A DNA stretch of 64,000 nucleotides from Hygrocybe punicea. Its lineage: Eukaryota > Basidiomycota > Agaricomycetes > Agaricales > Hygrophoraceae. Below, in pieces: positions 43,993 through 55,118 of this stretch. Under the pieces are notes generated by a model. It worked only from the letters and a program-made list of their open reading frames with translations, was not told the origin of the DNA and did no database searches. Both the position numbers and the translations under genes were made by a program. Location of the stretch: assembly GCA_963556145.1 (NCBI GenBank), contig OY744463.1, forward strand, positions 2,294,001 to 2,358,000, written 5' to 3'. Position 1 is the first letter of the stretch. Every line of letters begins with the position of its first letter.

Positions 43993-45966
43993 TCAATTTA
44001 CCAAAAATTCTTCTATCCCACCAAGGACATTCCCCCAGAATTTATCCACAACCTGTTTATCGAAACCGTTTTCGTCATATCCAAGACTCACCCACAACTG
44101 GCCGGCAAACGTATATCCAAATAGCAGCATACCACCCGATCGTTGTCGCGAGCCCGTCGTCAGTGTATGTAGCTCAATTTTGGGAAAGGTGGCATGCTTG
44201 TAGATTCCATCCAAGTTCCCCAATAACGACAAACCCAGCAATGCTGTCGACGGTGTTTTAGCAACTTCGCTCTCGGGTTTTGACGGAGGAGGCGCTTTCC
44301 AAATTCCACGCTCCTTGTCATCATCCTCTTTGGCCCACGCACGGGAGCGTCGTCCTCTCAAATGGGCCATCTCCCGACTCCGAGACACGACCATGGGATT
44401 TTTGGCGGCATAGGTGCTCTGTTCTTTAGCTGAACGAGCGCGATACCACATCATCGCAGATGCATCCGCAGAAGTGGGCAGGAACGACGGAAGAATGATA
44501 TTGAAGTAGCCTATCGCCAGGAACCAGTACGATTCGCCTGGTGGTTGCGGTAAGAAGTATGGTCGAAGATTGAGTGCCGAATACATCATTCTAGAGATAC
44601 ATGTCATAAAATGTGAACCGTCTCCTGTTGCATCGTAAACATACATTGGCAATTCCCGATTCTCAGTTGAAGTCCTGGCCCAGGCGACATTACAAATTGC
44701 GAACAGCGTGCTTGAGATAGAAACGTTGTGCGCCTTGCAATTCCTGAGGATTTTCTTCGTTCGCTCAGCATCGAATGGTACAGTTGGCACAATCGTATGC
44801 CGAGGTCCATTGGCTTTCCTAGGGAACGCATGTCCACCCTGTAAATTTGAAATGAGCTTTGAGCTGAGTAAGGCACGGATGCAAAGATACAATGAGTTTT
44901 CGTTGATTCAAATTGAAGTCAACTTGAGCAACAGCACGGTGAAACCTGCCACCGGGAGGAGGCGGCAGTTTAGCTTCTAACGAACGGGGGAGTGGTTCTG
45001 CCTATGGATGTAAATTTTGAGAGTTGTTATCAGGTGCACGCAGCTGCTGACTTACATCGTCGGAAAGCTTTTCCCACCGTGAGTGCCATTCATCACGCAG
45101 AATCATGTCCAGTTGGCTTTGCGTGTTATCACTTCCTAATAAGCTAAAGAAATGATTCGCGAAATGATGAAGGGCCATCCCATCACCCAAAAAGTGAGTG
45201 GCACAGATGAGTAATCCATAGTCCCCGATGGTGGTCGTCTGGTTCGCGTCTGGTTCGGATATGACATCACTGCATGATGGGACAGCACCAGGATGCGTGG
45301 TAGTATCTGGTTGCGATACCATGAGATACGACAAGCGGTGGTTCGAGAGGGTTCGGGAACCATTCAGATACGAATCAATGAGCTCTACAGACTGATGAAC
45401 AATAGCCATTACGGAGGGAAGACGAACGTGTCCTACCGACTTTAGCCTGTGAAGTGTATCGCAGATTGTCTTCGGCATCACCTAGCGCGTCCTCGACAGA
45501 GTTGGGCGGTAAATAACTGGAAGAAGAATACGTGACTGAAGGCAACAGTACCTAAGACAATCACCTACACGAATCTCACATCATTATAGTCGTGCATTTC
45601 GACTTTGGACGCTAGGGGAGGATGTCGAAGCCGAAGGATCGCCCACACCGTTCGCACTCTAGGACGCTGTACAAGCTGGGCCGGGGCACGAAAGCCCAGA
45701 TGTAGATACCTGGTTCACGAGTGACGATTAAAATTGCCCCGGATAGAAAGAAAAGAATCTGACATGTCGTTGACACCATTTCCGCGCGATGGGAGATAGT
45801 ACGAGACCTCGCAGTCACCCAGAGGACGTTCGAAACGCCCGGCACTTGTATTTACGAGCGTGTCCGCAGACCAAGAGGTAGAAATGGGGGTAGCCTTGAT
45901 TGGGTGAGAGATATGGGCTAGTTCGTGCTTGGGGAGGGCTTGAGGTAGCAACACAGCAGTGGCCAT
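43993..45966 (-). CDS. CoA-dependent acyltransferase-like protein (HxxxDG)
   Basis: The protein belongs to the chloramphenicol-acetyltransferase-like fold that includes condensation domains and fungal acyltransferases. The catalytic HFLGDG (HxxxDG) lies in ICATHFLGDGMALHHFANHF near 45160-45220. The start at 45966 gives MATAVLLPQALPKHELAHIS, and the next exon RVRTVWAILRLRHPLLASKV is the usual partner helix. The third exon begins MMPKTICDTLHRLK-frame, and a later one PRHTIVPTVPFDAERTKKIL with CKAHNVSISSTLFAICNVAW. The C-terminal part has LGLSLLGNLDGIYKH and ends GNVLGGIEEFLVN with the stop at 43993. The substrate cannot be told. Relatives in fungi acylate alcohols, terpenoids or sugars; there is no biosynthetic cluster next to it. 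Confidence 0.75.
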
Positions 45967-46727
45967 GCTGTAAGGGAGGAGGGATTCACTAACTCGGCAC
46001 TTATACGCCGTCGATTCATGTCGCCTAACTATAGTTTGGAAAATGAAAATAGATGACCGTGTCTCTGTTGGGAAATTTCAAGTTACATAATATTAGCAGA
46101 TGCGCACCCCGAGCACCCGGGTAACGACGATTAGTTGAAATCCAACGAAATTCGTGCCCGATATTTTAAAATAATATTTATCCCTAATATCAACTTCTAC
46201 ATGAAATTCGACACACAGCTGTACAGCTGCATTTCCATGCGAAAAGAAAATCGATAACTTGTAAACTTGCGGTGTACAGGGTCCGCCTGGAATGATACAG
46301 TATCAAACTGTAATTGTTCTAAACCTTATCTTGGCTAGAACAAGCCTCCTGGCCACAACAACGCCGTCAGGTTAAACAACTGCGTCAACCTGTCAACCTG
46401 TCAGAGGTGAGAACATTCAATGCAGATCTCAGGCCTCAGGAGCGCTGAACGCTGAGATTTTACAACCTTTGAACCTTATCTTTTGCACTGGCCCAGCCAA
46501 TTCACACGCAGCTTATTCGGCAGCAGCTCTTCGGGTCCATATGTCCAAATTTAACTCAGCAATCAGGACCTCACAATAATGGTTGGACAAGACAACGGTA
46601 TAGCGTTTCACAGCTGGTCATAATCAGATACAATACATGCACAAAGGGCTCGACAAAAACATGTGTCATGTGCTAAAAGTCCTGGTAACTTAGTCCGTAT
46701 CCAGTCGTGATCCAGTCTCAATATGTG
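45967..46727. other. Intergenic region
   Basis: About 760 bases. It carries the promoter of the acyltransferase gene and the 3' end of the transporter gene. TCAACCTG is repeated in tandem at 46386-46401. No supported gene, tRNA or mobile element. Confidence 0.45.
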
Positions 46728-48103
46728 CTATGTATCTGATTCCCTAGCTTTTTCGGAATATGTCACGTCTGAATCGCCTTCCTGAGAATCGCCTTTGACA
46801 AGTCCAGCCTCGAGGTCGACCGTGCGAACAGGACTCGGAGGTGATGGGGATTGAGATTTAAGCCACGTATAGTACCTGTTAGGTGAGTTTTAATGTAACC
46901 ATAGAGTCAATGAAGGGTTAACGTACATCGTTCCAATGATAATCACCATGATCGATATCGCACGATTGCTGTTGAATATGACATGTCAGACCGTGACTCA
47001 CGGAGTTTAAGAACTTCTGATGACATACACTGTCAAGATGTCTTTAAAAATCCAAACGCCCAGCAACGTCTGAAGGACAGAACGTACAGCCTGAAATCAA
47101 AGATCAGATCAATCAACAACCGAGTCAGAGCAATTCAAAGCTGACACTGGAAAACATGTGCGTGATTGGGCTGGTGATCTTGATACTCAACAACCCTGCC
47201 ACACAGAGAAGAAATCCAAAGATGCCAGTGGTCAGGGTGCCCCAGATAAAGACGCTACTATGCCACACCTCACTGATCACAAGAGCGCGCAAAGTTTGGA
47301 GCTCTCCAGTGAAGATAATGAGTGGCACAAGGAAAATGGCAGAGCCTGCATTTGTCCAATAGGCCAGCTCGATTGTGGAGTTGTTGCAATGAGGCAAAGA
47401 GCTTTTTATGAGGACGGCGTGGAGAGCGATGAACAGGGAGGACTGGAACCCGTAAAACAGAGAAAGGATCGAAGGCGCAGAGGTCACTGGGAGAGACGAT
47501 GAGGGAGTCACGCCTATAAAGAAACCAACTGTAACCATGCCGGCGGATACGAGAGTACTAATGGAGGGAAATGAATGCGCATGCAGGGAGGAGATCATAA
47601 TTGTAAGAGGAAGAACGAGACCTCTGGCGATCTGGACAGAAAGTCAGAAGTGAAAAGAATTCAAGATGGGGCATACCTGAAAGAAAGATGCTTCTACGGC
47701 CCGAAGGCAGAGGGTGTTGAACACAAGCCCGATTACGTTGACAAGGACCACGGGGACCAATTTCTTGGCAACATGGATATCCGGCGACGGTAGTCGGATC
47801 CTCTTGGAGAAGAGAGCAGTAACATGTAACAACACCACTGCGATGATGAACTGCATGAGGAGAAATAGCAGTGGCAAGTCGGGGGAGCTATTCAAGACAG
47901 CCTTGTTTCTAAAAGCAAATGTTTGAGCGTGAACGCAAAGTAGATGTAGTATCTGTACACGAAAATCATCTGGGAAGATGGACTATCAATACGTGGAGCA
48001 GGGGTATTGTATATGAGCTTACCACGAGCGCCGCAGACATGTAGAAGACGACGACTCCAGCAACCTGGAGGGTCGACGCTCGGTCATAGCTGCTTGGTGA
48101 CAT
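46728..48103 (-). CDS. GDP-fucose transporter-like nucleotide-sugar transporter (SLC35C1-like)
   Basis: SLC35C1-type proteins carry GDP-fucose into the Golgi lumen in exchange for GMP. The start at 48103 (MSPSSYDRASTLQVAGVVVF) is followed by YMSAALVMIFVNKAVLNSSP across two introns and DLPLLFLLMQFIIAVVLLHV. Then come KKLVPVVLVNVIGLVFNTLC with LRAVEASFFQIARGLVLPLT, TVGFFIGV, IELAYWTNAGSAIFLVPLII, FTGELQTLRAL, GFLLCVAGLLSIKITSPITH and, in the last exons, TMYYTWLKSQSPSP. The FTGELQTLR and TSPITH blocks match SLC35C1 rather than GDP-mannose or UDP-sugar transporters. About ten membrane segments are present. The tail ends ESDT at 46728. It is divergent from an O-fucosyltransferase-like gene across 231 bases, which supports the substrate call. 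Confidence 0.82.
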
Positions 48104-48334
48104 CCCAACGATTGACGAGAATCAGTGGAAGGAGGTAAGCGGCTAAGAATGCCCACCATTTCTGGTGCACCGAACAGAAATGGTTAGAGTCTCGCCCTGA
48201 CCCAAACAAGTTTGAGACAATTTTAGTGTGAAATTGATATGATATGTCACAAAAGTACTTGTACTATATTCAATATTTATCTAATTTTTATTGATAGCGG
48301 CATAGCAACCCTTATTTATTTTTGGCTAGCAACA
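48104..48334. promoter_or_regulatory. Divergent promoter, GDP-fucose transporter / O-fucosyltransferase-like gene
   Basis: These 231 bases separate the two start codons. The right half is AT-rich (TATTTATC, TTATTTATTTTT near 48270-48325). No named element is recognised. Confidence 0.5.
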
Positions 48335-50197
48335 ATGCACCCGCAATCCCCAAGCTCGGTAGAGGAGGCTCTCCTCGGCGAAAACGACAAGGCCAACGGT
48401 CGCATATTTCACAGCAAGTCGAGTAGGATCTCTGAACGCCTCAACCGCCACCGATTATTTGCCATCTGCGCTTCTCTTGCTACTGTTTCACTCTTGGGCC
48501 TTGTCATCTTCCATCTACAAGCGCCCCAACCCACTTCTCGCTCAGCCGTAGACCTTCCAACCAATGTGTCGACTTCAGTCGAGAAGCCTGCTTTTAAACC
48601 GGTTAAAATCGATCGTTTTGACCCGAGTCATTATCTGAGAGGTCCACCTGCCCGGAAGTTCCGAGGTTCGAGGAATTTTCATGACTTGTTCCTGGGTCTA
48701 CGAAAGCTAACTCTGCTGCAGACAACCTGTTGATTGAACACAATTACCTCACGTCCTGGATTTCTGCGGGATGGAGTAAGTCCATCCACATCTTCAAAGC
48801 GAAATGAAAGCTAACTCTACTATGGTGCCATAGCCAATGATGTAATAACCTATGTGAGCGCTCGCATTCCTTTGCTACTTCTCAACTTCTAATGTTTATT
48901 TTACTCAAGGCCAACCTGGTTTACCTTGCTCTGATCACGGACCGTATCCCCATTATATCGGTATTCAATCCAAGTCATATCGGCGGCCATGTACCGTCTA
49001 TCCCGTTCGGCGAAGTGTTCGACGTTCCTCGTTTACGCAAGTCACTCGACAGGCCCGTTCTCGAATGGCGCGAAGTCAAGCACCCTAACGAAAGTGATCA
49101 GGAAGTTCTGGGTTGTTGGAACACTTGGGAAGCGGTTCAAGCCAATGATCACAACCCACGCTCTAGTGTTGTTCCACACCAACTTGGCCTAGGTTTGTAA
49201 ACCAAGTCTTCTGAGTGCTGCTGCTAACAGTTGCCATTGGCAGACGTGTCGTATACTACAGCACCAGGATGGATCAAAATGATTCCCAACTTTGTACACG
49301 ATCAACACAGTTCCTTTTGGTCACTGGCTTCCCTTGCTTTCCCTGAAACGCGCAAGGCCAGCCTGGTTCCTCCACGTCCCTCACCAGAACGCAACATTTC
49401 TCTCCCTCCGGATGAACACCTTGTCTGCTATGATTATCTATATTACGTTGGTGCAAATCAGGTAGGTTTGGCTTCTTCCGGTACCACCGATTGACTTATG
49501 TCTCGACAAATAGCCAGCCGAATACGAACTTGATTTCAGCCCTGTGTGGAGATATGTTGGTCAGTATTTCAGATGGACACCTCGGCTCGAAGTTCTCGGG
49601 GATCAATTCGTCAGACGAACGATGGGCATCAAGGACGACGACGAAGAACCAACACCACCCGTACGCTTTCTCGTCGTTTATCCGCGGTATATTTTTCTAA
49701 CACTCATCATAGTGGATCACTATCCACGTTCGTCATCGTGATTTCGCGGGTTGGTGTCGCGATGTTCCCGTCGAAGACTGCTTTGCCCCGTTGCCTGTCA
49801 TTGCACGCCGAGTGCAGGAGGTGCAGGATGAACTCCTGGAACGAAAAGGAATGACAGTCGACCATGTTATCATGACAAGCGACGAGCCTAATGCTACATG
49901 GTGGCAGGAGGTTACTGACCGTGGCTGGCTACGGGTAGATCATTCGAAGACCGAGGAACTATACGGAGGATGGTGTGTAGCACTAGCGTTGGTTGACCGA
50001 TGGTGTTTTTATCTAACCTTGGCCATTTCAACAGGTATCCTCTTTTGATTGATGCTGTTATCCAGTCTAATGGTATCGGCTTCGTGGCTAACGATCTATC
50101 AACTGTCTCCGTGGTGGCTCGACGACGTGTAGAGTCCTGGCATAACGGTATTACCAGGACTGTAAGATGGGGAACCCCAACTGCGGACGATCACTGA
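48335..50197 (+). CDS. O-fucosyltransferase-like type II membrane protein
   Basis: The protein resembles the PF10250/POFUT-type GT-B family common in Agaricomycetes. The start at 48335 (MHPQSPSSVEEALLGEND) gives a short cytosolic tail, a signal anchor (LFAICASLATVSLLGLVIFH at about residues 45-64) and a lumenal catalytic domain. Blocks after splicing are NLLIEHNYLTSWISAGWTND, LVYLALITDRIPIISVFNPS, PFGEVFDVPRLRKSL, APGWIKMIPNFVHDQHSSFW, WRYVGQYFRWTPRLEVLGDQ, then WITIHVRHRDF joined to AGWCRDVPVEDCFAPLPVIA, HVIMTSDEPNATWWQEV and YPLLIDAVIQSNGIGFVAND ending RRRVESWHNG. The HVRHRDF motif corresponds to the conserved Arg/His loop of fucosyltransferases. About seven introns are present; the stop is at 50195-50197. 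Its divergent neighbour is a GDP-fucose transporter-like gene. The acceptor is unknown. Confidence 0.78.
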
Positions 50198-51098
50198 TGA
50201 ACTTTGGACTAATCGTTGGTTATATTATATTGTGATGGCAACTGTTGGGTTGTACGTGGACAAGATTATATAACTTGTTTGTCTGTACCATGGTTGAAGC
50301 TTTTGAAGGGGTCTATGTACAGACGGAAATATCTTGAAATAAACTTCTATTTACAAATAATGAATTTCTTAATCTTCTTTCATTGTATCGGCATCGAAAG
50401 GGACCAGAGGCTGCATGCAATTTGATACATAGCTCTGCACCCAGTATCCACAGAATTGATGTTTCCTCATTGTGGCATCCAACTTCTTCAGCTTGAACAA
50501 AGTTCAGGCGCGAACAACCACAAGTGGTAGGCATTGTTTGAGTTTCCATCGCCTTCCTTTGATATTTGTTTACGAGCACGAGGTGTCTCCGGTGTCCTCC
50601 ACTGCAGCTAACGTATGATTGAATCTTGCAACGTGCAGGCAGGTAGAGTGTCCCGGTGTTTCACCAGATGCGAGACGACCGCTACATTGACACCTGTGAT
50701 CATGGCCCTTAGCGGAGACCGCTATGTGCCCAAGGTGTGCCGCTGAACAGTCTGTCATTGTATGCAGCGCCGAAGAGTTCGGTGACGAACTGGCGCACGT
50801 CGACCACTCGTGCAGTGGGCGAGCGAAGTCTAACGTTAGACAAAGAACAACGATTTGGCATGCCCTAAATGAAAATAATCTGCGAAACCGAGAGGTCGAC
50901 ATCTGAGGTTATGCCTTGCTCCTACCCGACGGTCACCTGTGTCGGCACGATGCTATATAATTTTGTAAGCTTATTGTACTTGTTATTGTTGTTGATGTAA
51001 CATACGACTAAACCTGAGGCAAGAGTGATATGCTTCGTATCAACGGTAGAGGGTACGACCCAACGATCAAGTGGCCGCAAGGAGGTTTCGTCGAGTCG
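50198..51098. other. Convergent intergenic region
   Basis: About 900 bases between converging genes. A 110-codon open frame on the minus strand (50570-50902) has no recognisable domain and may be chance. No repeats or RNA gene seen. Confidence 0.4.
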
Positions 51099-52319
51099 CT
51101 AGAGGACCTGATCCAGTGCGATCGCACTACGCATCTTGACTAGATTGAGCAGTGTTGCCGTTGCGGGCATTTGAATGTTATACGTTGAGCCAAGATTCAA
51201 CAAATACCCGTTGATAAAGTCTACTTCCGTGCGCTTCCCTCTACGGATGTCCGACAACATTGATGAGATGTTCCCTTTGGTGAGCTCTGCAACGCGTAAA
51301 CATTCTGCTTGCAGCGTTGGTTTCGTGAGAGCGCGTGGTAGACGCCCCACTGGCACATTCTCTGCATTCGTGCCTCCTTCTGGGAGAGAGTCCAGCCAGA
51401 CCTGAGCCTCTGCCTGTATCTGTGCCGTATAGACGTCCGCAGCCTCCTGGCAGACTCTCTGCATAATACGACGCGCGGCAATGGTTGTGAAAATGTCCCC
51501 ATTCCGACAGCCCATAATTGCTGTGAGAGGACTGATGACTGCGTTGACCACCAGTCTGCGTCGCATGGCCACTTGGACATAAGTGATCGGGCGCCACTGC
51601 GTGTGGAGGGCGTGCTCTAAGCTGCAAAGTGCAGCTACTGTGTTTCGCAGAGAACGATATCGCGCGAAAGATGGGTCGTCTGATGGATTGGTGATGTCAT
51701 CCAGGCTAAGTTGTCTGTCCGACCTAGGTACCTTCTCGTCAAGCAGAGCGGCTTCAAACTGACGTCCAGCGGGGTCCGGAATGATTCCGAAACGAATAAT
51801 TCCTACGCCTGCATGCACGACGTTGTGGTAGCCTTTGAACCACGCTCCGTGAGTGTTCGATGCGAGAATAAAATGAGGTCGCTGTTCTGGGTTGCGGAAA
51901 ACTTCGTGAATGAGCTGCTCGTAGATTCCCATGCCATTCTGCAGCAGTACGATGGTGCTGTTTTTGGACAAGCGAGATAGAAGCCTTTGTACCGCCGAGA
52001 GCGTATGATGAGGCTTGGTTGTAATGAACAGAGACTCGATAATATCTGGCTCAGAATCTTGTGGCCACCCTTCTATCGTTCGGTTGCTCGTTCTCCCAGC
52101 AGTGGAAGAATTCGTGAATATATTGGAATGAAATCCACCAATGGATGATACCACGCCGCCACATTCGACTCGTATGACACCTCCATTAGCCACGAGTTCT
52201 TGTTCTTGCCGTTGGGTTTTGTGTATAAGAGTGATAGAGTGCGTGGACGGCACGACACGGCGTAGGTGGTATGAAAGAAGGGATCCCATAGGGCCAAGCC
52301 CAATGATATGAAAACGCAT
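51099..52319 (-). CDS. 2-dehydropantoate 2-reductase (ketopantoate reductase) family
   Basis: The enzyme class reduces ketopantoate to pantoate with NADPH on the way to vitamin B5 and CoA. The single uninterrupted frame begins MRFHIIGLGPMGSLLSYHL, whose GLGPMGS is the Rossmann dinucleotide loop. Further family blocks are SLFITTKPHHTLSAVQRL, NSTIVLLQNGMGIYEQL (the conserved QNG), FILASNTHGAWFKG, VQVAMRRRLVVNAVISPLTA (the N-x-x-x-S/P active-site region), NGDIF and, near the C-terminus, RRGKRTEVDFINGYLLNLGS (the conserved EVDFINGY). The start at 52319 is preferred because it begins directly at the Rossmann strand; an in-frame ATG four codons upstream is possible. The length of 406 residues is longer than bacterial PanE (~300) and fits fungal members. 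Confidence 0.9.
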   Translation of the reverse strand: MRFHIIGLGPMGSLLSYHLRRVVPSTHSITLIHKTQRQEQELVANGGVIRVECGGVVSSIGGFHSNIFTNSSTAGRTSNRTIEGWPQDSEPDIIESLFITTKPHHTLSAVQRLLSRLSKNSTIVLLQNGMGIYEQLIHEVFRNPEQRPHFILASNTHGAWFKGYHNVVHAGVGIIRFGIIPDPAGRQFEAALLDEKVPRSDRQLSLDDITNPSDDPSFARYRSLRNTVAALCSLEHALHTQWRPITYVQVAMRRRLVVNAVISPLTAIMGCRNGDIFTTIAARRIMQRVCQEAADVYTAQIQAEAQVWLDSLPEGGTNAENVPVGRLPRALTKPTLQAECLRVAELTKGNISSMLSDIRRGKRTEVDFINGYLLNLGSTYNIQMPATATLLNLVKMRSAIALDQVL

Positions 52320-53361
52320 TGCCAAGCACAATGCTCGCTTACATGGACTCGGACGCCAGTGCCAGTGAGTAGGAAAAAAATGTTGACTAAGCCGATGTTG
52401 AACCAGAAAAGGAAGTCTGTAATAGTGGAGGAAATCGGAGCGAAAGATCCAAGGCGAGCCGGGCTTGCATTATGCAGGCTCGTTACTAATAGCAGTGGAC
52501 GATAGCGATTCTGATACTGAGTTTGAAAAAAAAAAAGCTTACATAAGCTCCCTTTCCGAGCCAAAGCAACAGATTCTCATGAAAAATAATCTGTAGCTCT
52601 CTCAGAAGTGATCCCAAAAATATGGTGCTTGAAGGGCGCAATGACAGTGTTGATTAAATGCATTTGTACTTTTCAAAATTCTCATAAATGCAAGGGATTT
52701 TAAATAATACAATATTTTGTCCAATCATTAAACATGAAGACTGTTTGTGCAGGCATAAGGCCACAGGGAAGAACATACCATTATTGCATTGGGAGAGCTA
52801 ACAGGTTAAGTTTGAATAGAAAGGGAAGACACAGGAAATTTGCATAGTGTATCACAAAAATATAACTTCTTTTCGTCCACTTTCTCACTAGATTATTTAA
52901 TTTCTCTTTAGATACATTTGAGAATATTCTGGAAAAATTCTGAGAATAAGATGGCTTTAGAAGGTATTTTCTCCAATTTTCTTTAGTTATAGCATGGGGT
53001 ATTTATTTGGAAACACTATAACATGCCCCGCAGGGCAGATTTTTTTTGATTCCACTCTCCCAGCTTTCTGTAAATGCTTGCTATTGTAAACAGTCTCTAG
53101 TCAATCCCTGACAAATAAACACCTAGACACATTGAATATAACTTATGTTGTTTGTGTTGATATGATTATTTCTTTCTATTCAAAAATATTATTAATTTTT
53201 TATTCTACTGTCCACTGATACCGGTATCGGGCCAATGCATTATGCATATGCACCACCGACCCTGGGCGTATAATCGATAAGAAATACCAGTGCGGTCACC
53301 AGACCAGGTATTATATAAAGATGATGGTTCCACTGCTCTCCTTTCTAGTCGAACCTTAACA
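52320..53361. other. AT-rich intergenic region with promoter of the aldo-keto reductase
   Basis: About 1 kb with no supported gene. From 52600 to 53220 it is strikingly AT-rich compared with both flanks, with poly-A/T runs. A TATATAAA box at 53312-53319 lies 43 bases before the ATG of the next gene. Confidence 0.6.
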
Positions 53362-54918
53362 ATGTCTACCATCCTTCTGAAAGGAACTGGTCAAAAGGCT
53401 CGTCTTTGCCTCATGCTTTCGCGTTCGATTGTAACGTTTAACGTCATCTCAACTTCAGATGCCACTCGTGGGGTAAGTTTAAATAGTGGATGAAGGACGG
53501 ACATTGCTCACTGATCACGACAGATTCGGCCTCTGGAAGGTTCGTAGTATTCATCTTCGAACTTTGCTATGCAAACGACTGTCATCAGGTTACCAAGTCC
53601 AGTTGCGCCGAGGTCAGTCCCTCTCAATTCATCGAGCCGGAACCCCTGACTTAGCAGTATTGGAGACTGTATACAGTGCAATCAAGGCTGGTTATCGCCT
53701 CTTCGATGGCGCAGGTGATTATGGGAATGAGAAGGAAGCAGGCGAAGGTCTCCGTCGAGCTCTGAAAGAGGGCATCGTGAAACGAGAGGAGTTATGTGAG
53801 TTTTTCTGTTATTATCATAGCCTTACGTTGCTTAATGATAACATGCACAGTCATTACTTCCAAGGTAATTCAATCCTCGAATCCAAATCCACATTCGGCG
53901 GTTGATCCCGCTTTTGTTTTCAAGCTGTGGAACACTTTCCATGCACGAGAGCATGTAAGCCCAGGTTGCGTCGTGACAGTGTTGTTCAAATCGTCGCTGA
54001 CATTATCTTTTTGCAAGGTAAAACCTATTGCGAAAATGCAACTTGAGCTTTGGGGCATCGATTACTTTGATTTGTACCTCATCCACTTCCCGATTGCTCT
54101 AGCATACGTCGATCCTAGCCACCGTTACCCTCCTGAGTGGTTCGGCGACGACGGCAAAGTACATCTTCGTGAGTACTATCAACGTGAATACAAATGATGG
54201 CTTAATACGCAGGCAAGACAACACACCGATTCAAGAGACCTGGGTGGCGATGGAGGAATTAGTTGATGAAGGGCTGGTGAAAAATATTGGCCTTAGGTAT
54301 ACTCCTTCTGGAAGGATGATGAAATCTTCATTGAGCCCTATCGATCCACTAGCAACTTCCAGGGAGCGCTCATTCTCGATGTCCTCCGTTACTCGCGCAT
54401 CGAGCCTTCAGTCCTTCAAATCGAACTGCATCCATATCTCACCCAGGAAGCATTGTTGGATCTCGCCAAGACACTTGGAGTTGCTGTGACCGCCTTCTCC
54501 TCCTTTGGAACCCAAAGCTACCTCGAGCTTGGAATGGGCCAGGGTATCCAAAGCCTCTTTGAACATGACGTTGTTTTGGAAGTGGCCAACATTCACAAGA
54601 AGAGTATGTAGTATATTTTTAAGTGACGAATTTACTCACTACGTTCTCTTAGCTCCTGCACAGGTTCTCCTTCGATGGGCCACCCAGCGCGGCATAGCAG
54701 TCATCCCAAAAAGTAACAGCATTCAGAGACTGATCGAGAACTTGCAGTGTGACTCGTTCGACCTGGATGGGACAGACATGAAGAGATTGAGCTCACTGAA
54801 CATCGGTCTGCGGGTACGTTTCATGGTTTAGCCTGGTTACGGCTGCAACACTGACGGCTCTGCTCGCCAGGTGAACAATCCCGCAGATATTGATCCCCGT
54901 TTAGGAATCTTTGCTTGA
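53362..54918 (+). CDS. Aldo-keto reductase, xylose-reductase-like
   Basis: AKR2-type reductases reduce sugars such as xylose to polyols with NAD(P)H. The start at 53362 gives [12 protein letters not shown]. Short exons then read [38 protein letters not shown] with [32 protein letters not shown], and [20 protein letters not shown] with HFPIAL. The catalytic tetrad is present: Asp and Tyr of [10 protein letters not shown], Lys of FITSKLWN and His of LIHFP. Later exons give [77 protein letters not shown] and SNSIQRL, the IPKSN being the cofactor-binding motif. The end is DPRLGIFA with the stop at 54916-54918. About eight introns of 50-60 bases are present. Substrate preference is inferred from family resemblance. 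Confidence 0.9.
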
Positions 54919-55118
54919 AGAGAACTAACTGTTATAACAACCGTTGTATTTGTCTCATCGGAATGAAAATGAACTTGTTTTCGCACACTGCCGCGCAGCA
55001 CAGTCAAGCACAGTGATGGGGACGTGCGCCCGCAGTTGCGGAGTTTAAACTAGACTTGATAAGCCATTTCGACTCGGACTCGGGCTTACTTAGTTACTAC
55101 GCTGTTTCACTGGCACGA

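Noticed and set aside
46386..46401. TCAACCTG tandem repeat as a possible transposon target-site duplication
   Set aside because: The two copies are directly adjacent with nothing between them and no terminal inverted repeats nearby.
50570..50902. Hypothetical 110-codon minus-strand gene
   Set aside because: There is no domain, no matching splice pattern and no promoter evidence. It lies between two converging genes and may be chance.
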